33,973 nucleotides of DNA from positions 1-33,973 of IMG/VR virus record IMGVR_UViG_3300045970_000150. One strand, written 5' to 3'. Made by a program: the position numbers and the translations under genes. Origin of the DNA: a virus. This document shows, one piece after another, positions 30,649 through 33,973 of the stretch. Below the pieces are notes generated by a model. It had not been told where the DNA came from. It was given only the letters and a program-made list of their open reading frames with translations, and did not search any database. Every line of letters begins with the position of its first letter. The first letter of the stretch is position 1.

Positions 30649-31680
30649 ATGAAAAAAATTCTGATTGTCACACCCGTTCCGCATGATTCAACATCATTAT
30701 ACCGTGCATTTGGCGTGTTCCAAAACTTGAAAAAACACGCCGACATTGAACTGGTCAACCTGGCCGGCAACCCGTCCGTCACATGGGTTGATCTGATCCA
30801 GGCGGATATATTGTTCATGCACCGCCCGTTCCAACCGGCGCAATTGTCCCTGGCGCAATACTGCAGGAAATTGGGAAAACCGTTGTGGGTGGATTTCGAT
30901 GATGATCTGTTGCATGTGCCGGATCATATGACTTTTGCGCCCATTTACCAAAACCCGGAAAATATCAACGCCTTGGTGGAATGCACTAAAATGGCCGATG
31001 TGGTCACCGTGACCACCACCGGGTTGCGTGATGTCTATTCAAAAATCAATCCCAACGTGCAAATAATTCCCAATGCGCTGAATGATGATTTGTTTGGAAA
31101 AATGCGGGAAACCATCCCGGAAAATGATGAAAAAATAGTGGGGTGGCGCGGATCGGAAACCCATTTCATGGATTTGATGGTGCATGCCGATGCCATCAAT
31201 GCGGCCATCCAATCCACCCGGGGGCAGAAAAAGGCCACCATCATCAACATCAGATCGGGAAAAAACATGGTCAAACCATGGGAATGGGTGTTCATGGGGT
31301 TCCGCCCGTTTTTCATCAACGGCATCAAACACGTTCCGGTCAGCGATCCCATGCCATATTTTGAAAACATCCGCCGGATCAATCCCAAAATCATGATGGT
31401 TCCGTTGATTGACAACACGTTCAACCGGTGCAAATCCAACATCAATGCCATTGAGGCATATTTTTCCGGCGCGGTGCCATTGGTTCCGGATTGGCCGGAA
31501 TGGAACGTGCCGGGTGCGGTGAAATACAAAAACCCGGCGGAATTCGGCGCATTACTGGATGCGCTGATCCGTGGTGATTATAAACTGGAACAACGCGTGG
31601 CCGAGGGATGGAACTGGGTATGGGAAAACCGGTTGTCGGTGACCAATATCAAACGTGCCGAAATACTTAAAAACATTTAA
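30649..31680 (+). CDS. Glycosyltransferase, GT-B fold (GT4-like)
   Basis: This 343-residue protein looks like a GT-B glycosyltransferase. The first half (KILIVTPVPHDSTSLYRAFGVF, PLWVDFDDDLL, ADVVTVTTTGLRDVY) is the N-terminal Rossmann half with the common ADVVTV..T motif. The second half (KIVGWRGSETHFMDL, MVPLIDNTFNRCKSNINAIEAYFSGAVPLV) holds the usual S/K-N-x-x-x-E-A/Y-x-x-x-G-x-P donor-binding segment. It is cytosolic. It sits in the early operon, apart from the other sugar enzymes at 2104-6306, and its codon use matches the phage. Acceptor unknown. Confidence 0.82.
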   Translation: MKKILIVTPVPHDSTSLYRAFGVFQNLKKHADIELVNLAGNPSVTWVDLIQADILFMHRPFQPAQLSLAQYCRKLGKPLWVDFDDDLLHVPDHMTFAPIYQNPENINALVECTKMADVVTVTTTGLRDVYSKINPNVQIIPNALNDDLFGKMRETIPENDEKIVGWRGSETHFMDLMVHADAINAAIQSTRGQKKATIINIRSGKNMVKPWEWVFMGFRPFFINGIKHVPVSDPMPYFENIRRINPKIMMVPLIDNTFNRCKSNINAIEAYFSGAVPLVPDWPEWNVPGAVKYKNPAEFGALLDALIRGDYKLEQRVAEGWNWVWENRLSVTNIKRAEILKNI

Positions 31681-31681
31681 G

Positions 31682-32026
31682 GTGGCCAATTTCCCAAAAC
31701 AAAAACGGCGTTGGTGGCAACCCACACCGGTGGCACAAAGCGGCCGCCGGTTCACCAACCCATTTTATCAATCCAGGCAATGGCGCGCATTGCAAAAGGT
31801 GTTCAAAAAACAACACCCGTGGTGCGTGGAATGTGCCAAAAACGGATTTTCCATACCAACGGCCGTGGTGGATCACATCCGGCCGATCAACCAGGTGGAT
31901 GCCTATGACACCCAGGGCGGAACATATGGTCATCCATTAGAGTGGAAAAATTTGCAATCACTATGTGTGCATTGCCATGCCAAAAAATCCGGATGCGAAA
32001 GACACCAAAAAACCATAAAACCATGA
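31682..32026 (+). CDS. HNH endonuclease
   Basis: This 114-residue protein starts at the GTG at 31682, right after the glycosyltransferase stop, and has the HNH motif (VVDHIRPINQ, then WKNLQSLCVHCHAKKS) with zinc Cys pairs CVEC and CVHC. The FYQSRQWRALQKVF segment is typical of phage HNH nucleases that assist terminase or act as free-standing nucleases. It is separated from the terminase by the LRR and modification genes, which is less usual. A DNA nicking role is likely; partner unknown. Confidence 0.88.
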   Translation: MANFPKQKRRWWQPTPVAQSGRRFTNPFYQSRQWRALQKVFKKQHPWCVECAKNGFSIPTAVVDHIRPINQVDAYDTQGGTYGHPLEWKNLQSLCVHCHAKKSGCERHQKTIKP

Positions 32027-32460
32027 ACATTGAAAAATTGAATGCCGAATTTAGAATTCGTGATGACCAAAAAGAGGTGATTTGTTTGGTTGATTATTCT
32101 AAAAAACAGTTTGATGTCTTCAAAAATTATGATGACAAAAATTTCACATCCAAAGAAATCATGAAATATTACGATCTGATTTGTGCCGGAAAACAATTGG
32201 CGGAACGAGAATTTGATCCATCGCAAACCACGGAATCACGGGTTAAAATCAAAGAAAACGCATCACGGCCGGCCAAAAAACCAAAAGGTGAAAGAATGAT
32301 CAAAAATATCACCGTCACATCTTTGAACACGAAAATTTGCGTCAAATGCAATTTACCATTTGTTCCAAATTCAAACCGGCAAAAGTATTGTTCAGATTGT
32401 ACGTCAAAAACTAAAAACAATGAAACGCATGAAGGAAATGTGGTTGATAATGCAAATTGA
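32023..32460 (+). CDS. Hypothetical protein with C-terminal zinc ribbon
   Basis: This is a 145-residue protein whose ATG at 32023 overlaps the HNH stop (ATGA). The first ~75 residues include a helical MKYYDLICAGKQLAE region. The C-terminus has CVKCNLPFVPNSNRQKYCSDC, a clear four-Cys zinc ribbon of the type that binds nucleic acids. A basic ASRPAKKPKGER linker precedes it. Function unknown. Confidence 0.7.
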   Translation: MNIEKLNAEFRIRDDQKEVICLVDYSKKQFDVFKNYDDKNFTSKEIMKYYDLICAGKQLAEREFDPSQTTESRVKIKENASRPAKKPKGERMIKNITVTSLNTKICVKCNLPFVPNSNRQKYCSDCTSKTKNNETHEGNVVDNAN

Positions 32461-32563
32461 TTTTTGGGGATGGCCGCATATGACCATCATGGTGGTGTTG
32501 TTTGGTGTGGCGGTTTATTGCTTGATAATGGCAATTAGACAGAACAATGAGGACGGAATTTGA
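32450..32563 (+). CDS. Small single-pass membrane protein
   Basis: This is a predicted protein of 37 residues (or 47 if the ATG at 32420 is used) with one transmembrane helix (MTIMVVLFGVAVYCLIMAI) flanked by WGWPH and a polar RQNNEDGI tail. The frame overlaps the preceding gene's end and the start of recombinase 2. Start choice is uncertain. Such small membrane proteins are common in phage early regions. Confidence 0.5.
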   Translation: MQIDFWGWPHMTIMVVLFGVAVYCLIMAIRQNNEDGI

Positions 32564-33455
32564 AACATGGGTGGACGGGTTCATTGGTGACATGAACGCC
32601 ACGGTGGAAACGGTGAAAAACAACCGTTCCATCATGGCCATTTTCACCACCTGGTGCATGGTCAGCGGAATTCATCACAACACCATCACCCGCCCGGTGA
32701 TCATCCGGTTTAAAAATCACCTGGAAGAAACCGGCCACACGCCGTTGACGGTGGATTCCTATATGTCAACGGTCAAACGGTTCTATAAATGGACGGATGC
32801 CAACGCCGTATTTCCGGACGTGGCCGCCGGGGTGAAAACCAAAAACAACCATGGCGGATTCCGAAAAAAACCATTGGATGAAATCCAGGTGAAACAGTTA
32901 TTGGCCACCATTGACCGGGAAACGTTCATTGGCCAACGCAACGCCATCATCATTGAAACCATGTTGTGGTTGGGTTTGCGGTGCATTGAAATTCGCCGGT
33001 TGGACGTGGGGGATGTGGTGGCGATCCCGGCCGGGTTTGCGTTGTCGGTCATGGGAAAGGGTTGCCGGTTCAAAGTGTTGATGAAATTGCCGGATTATAT
33101 CCATGAAATGATTGTCAATTATTTGGCCATCCGAAACGCCATGCCGGATCAGCCATTATTTGTTTCTATATCCAACAACAACCGTGGCGGCCGGATCTCA
33201 ACGCGGAAAATTTCCATGATGATCAAAACACACATGCGCGGCGCCGGCATTGATTCGCCCGAATACACCGCCCATTCATTGCGTCACACATGCGGGGTCA
33301 TGATGATCAACGCCGGACGTGACATGAATGACGTGCGTGCCTATCTGCGACATACCAACACCAACATGACGGTGCATTATATCCGCTACAATGACGCCAA
33401 CCGGCGGTTGTTGGATAATTGGGTAGATCAGCAACGCCAAAAAATGAATAATTAA
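32547..33455 (+). CDS. Second tyrosine recombinase (XerC/D-like)
   Basis: This 302-residue recombinase has a full catalytic set: Arg145 (LGLRCIEIRRL), Lys171 (GKGCRFKV), His243-x-x-Arg246 (HSLRHT), His269 (LRHTN) and Tyr278 (VHYIRY). The N-terminal part (~1-100) is a compact core-binding domain without the arm-binding extension seen in integrase 1. It overlaps a small membrane gene and ends three bases before the LRR gene, suggesting a shared transcript. Candidate jobs are dimer resolution, DNA inversion or a second integration function. Confidence 0.92.
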   Translation: MRTEFETWVDGFIGDMNATVETVKNNRSIMAIFTTWCMVSGIHHNTITRPVIIRFKNHLEETGHTPLTVDSYMSTVKRFYKWTDANAVFPDVAAGVKTKNNHGGFRKKPLDEIQVKQLLATIDRETFIGQRNAIIIETMLWLGLRCIEIRRLDVGDVVAIPAGFALSVMGKGCRFKVLMKLPDYIHEMIVNYLAIRNAMPDQPLFVSISNNNRGGRISTRKISMMIKTHMRGAGIDSPEYTAHSLRHTCGVMMINAGRDMNDVRAYLRHTNTNMTVHYIRYNDANRRLLDNWVDQQRQKMNN

Positions 33456-33458
33456 GTT

Positions 33459-33973
33459 ATGAACCAAAAAAATAAAGTTATGTGCAATTTCTTTTCAGTC
33501 ATCAGCATGGGCAACGGTCACCCTCTATTTTTTGACCTTTCAAAACGGCAAAAACTTAGCCAGGACAACCCGGAAAATTATCAATTCGACAGCCATTCAT
33601 CAATTGCGTCATTTTTCCAAGTCAATGAAGACAAATCAAATAAATTTGAGTTTGATCCGATAACCGGTAAAATAATCATTGATCAGATCAATAATCCGGT
33701 AAATGATTGGAAATTGATTGAAAAATGGTTTGAAAAGTTTGATTTTCAAACATTATGGAATTCAGGTTTATTTGATTTTGACCTCAGTGGCCTGACCTCC
33801 ATTCCGGAAAATTTCAAAATGCCGGAAAGCATCGGCGGTTCTCTTTACCTCAGTGGCCTGACCTCCATTCCGGAAAATTTCAAAATGCCGGAAAGCATCG
33901 GCGGTTCTCTTTACCTCAGTGGCCTGACCTCCATTCCGGAAAATTTCAAAATGCCGGAAAGCATCGGCGGTTC
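33459..33973 (+). CDS. Leucine-rich-repeat protein, 5' part (continues at window start)
   Basis: The gene starts at the ATG at 33459 (or 33480) and is open to the end of the window. The first ~108 residues are a non-repeat domain (CNFFSVISMGN, DSHSSIASFFQVNED, FDPITGKIIID, LIEKWFEKFDF) recognisable as a head found in front of phage and gut-bacterial repeat proteins. It then passes into 22-residue LRR units (LSGLTSIPENF, KMPESIGG) encoded by identical 66-base repeats at 33783, 33849 and 33915. The final unit is cut by the window end and continues at base 35 in frame, giving about 213 residues in all. No signal peptide is present. The function is unknown, probably protein binding. Confidence 0.85.
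   Translation, partial: MNQKNKVMCNFFSVISMGNGHPLFFDLSKRQKLSQDNPENYQFDSHSSIASFFQVNEDKSNKFEFDPITGKIIIDQINNPVNDWKLIEKWFEKFDFQTLWNSGLFDFDLSGLTSIPENFKMPESIGGSLYLSGLTSIPENFKMPESIGGSLYLSGLTSIPENFKMPESIGG
33783..33973 (+). repeat. 66-bp tandem coding repeats (LRR units)
   Basis: Three DNA-identical 66-base units start at 33783, 33849 and 33915 (the last truncated by the window end), and one more almost identical unit plus a partial one lie at 1-107. They encode 22-residue LRR units. DNA-level identity, not only protein-level, implies recent duplication or ongoing slippage. The assembly broke inside them. Confidence 0.95.

Noticed and set aside
33783-33973. CRISPR-like array
   Set aside because: Units are contiguous with no spacers and encode in-frame leucine-rich repeats.

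Overview
The window reads as an essentially complete genome of a temperate, tailed (siphovirus-like) phage of a Bacteroidota host. Gene order, short ATGA-type overlaps and a full HK97-type head/tail set identify the phage. The host assignment rests on the absence of Shine-Dalgarno leaders, AT-rich leaders before ATG, several TAnnTTTG (-7) promoter boxes, and signal peptides and tail repeats of a Bacteroidota flavour; it is an inference. The first 34 bases equal the last 34 bases. Joining them fuses two half-genes into one in-frame leucine-rich-repeat gene, so the molecule is circular or circularly permuted, and the contig was cut inside a 66-bp tandem repeat.

Layout on the + strand: (1) 1-2002, the 3' end of the LRR gene, small early genes, a truncated SAM-methylase-like fragment and a DUF4406/deoxyribosyltransferase-like gene. 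(2) 2104-6306, a sugar and DNA modification cluster: DUF616-type glycosyltransferase, a GT-A-like glycosyltransferase, a C5-cytosine methyltransferase, a PIG-L/LmbE deacetylase and another GT-A-like glycosyltransferase. (3) 6303-8696, small and large terminase. (4) 8711-18109, a putative promoter/operator, then portal, prohead protease, capsid, connectors, tail tube, tail chaperones with a probable -1 ribosomal frameshift, and tape measure. (5) 18110-22763, baseplate protein and a tail fibre carrying an SGNH esterase and a long repeat shaft. (6) 22798-24007, holin and spanin-like membrane genes, with no recognisable endolysin. (7) 24218-26289, an operator-controlled gene pair (unknown small protein + XRE regulator), a candidate small RNA, and tyrosine integrase 1 with repeated 8-bp sites upstream. 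(8) 26293-27287 on the minus strand, a secreted protein and an HTH repressor-like gene, divergent from (9) the early/replication operon at 27433-32563 (small DNA-binding proteins, an HNH-like protein, replication initiator, a GT-B glycosyltransferase, HNH nuclease). (10) A second tyrosine recombinase and the LRR gene.

How it fits together: regions 7-9 form a lysogeny switch and integration module. Regions 3-6 form the late virion and lysis programme. The four glycosyltransferases plus deacetylase, methyltransferase and deoxyribosyltransferase-like gene are a large investment for a genome of about 34 kb and form the strongest candidate for an undescribed system: DNA hypermodification, virion glycosylation or host-surface change. 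Codon use is fairly uniform (Leu mostly TTG, AGCT very rare), except in the methyltransferase gene, the 24.2-24.8 kb pair and the minus-strand lysogeny genes, which look AT-richer.
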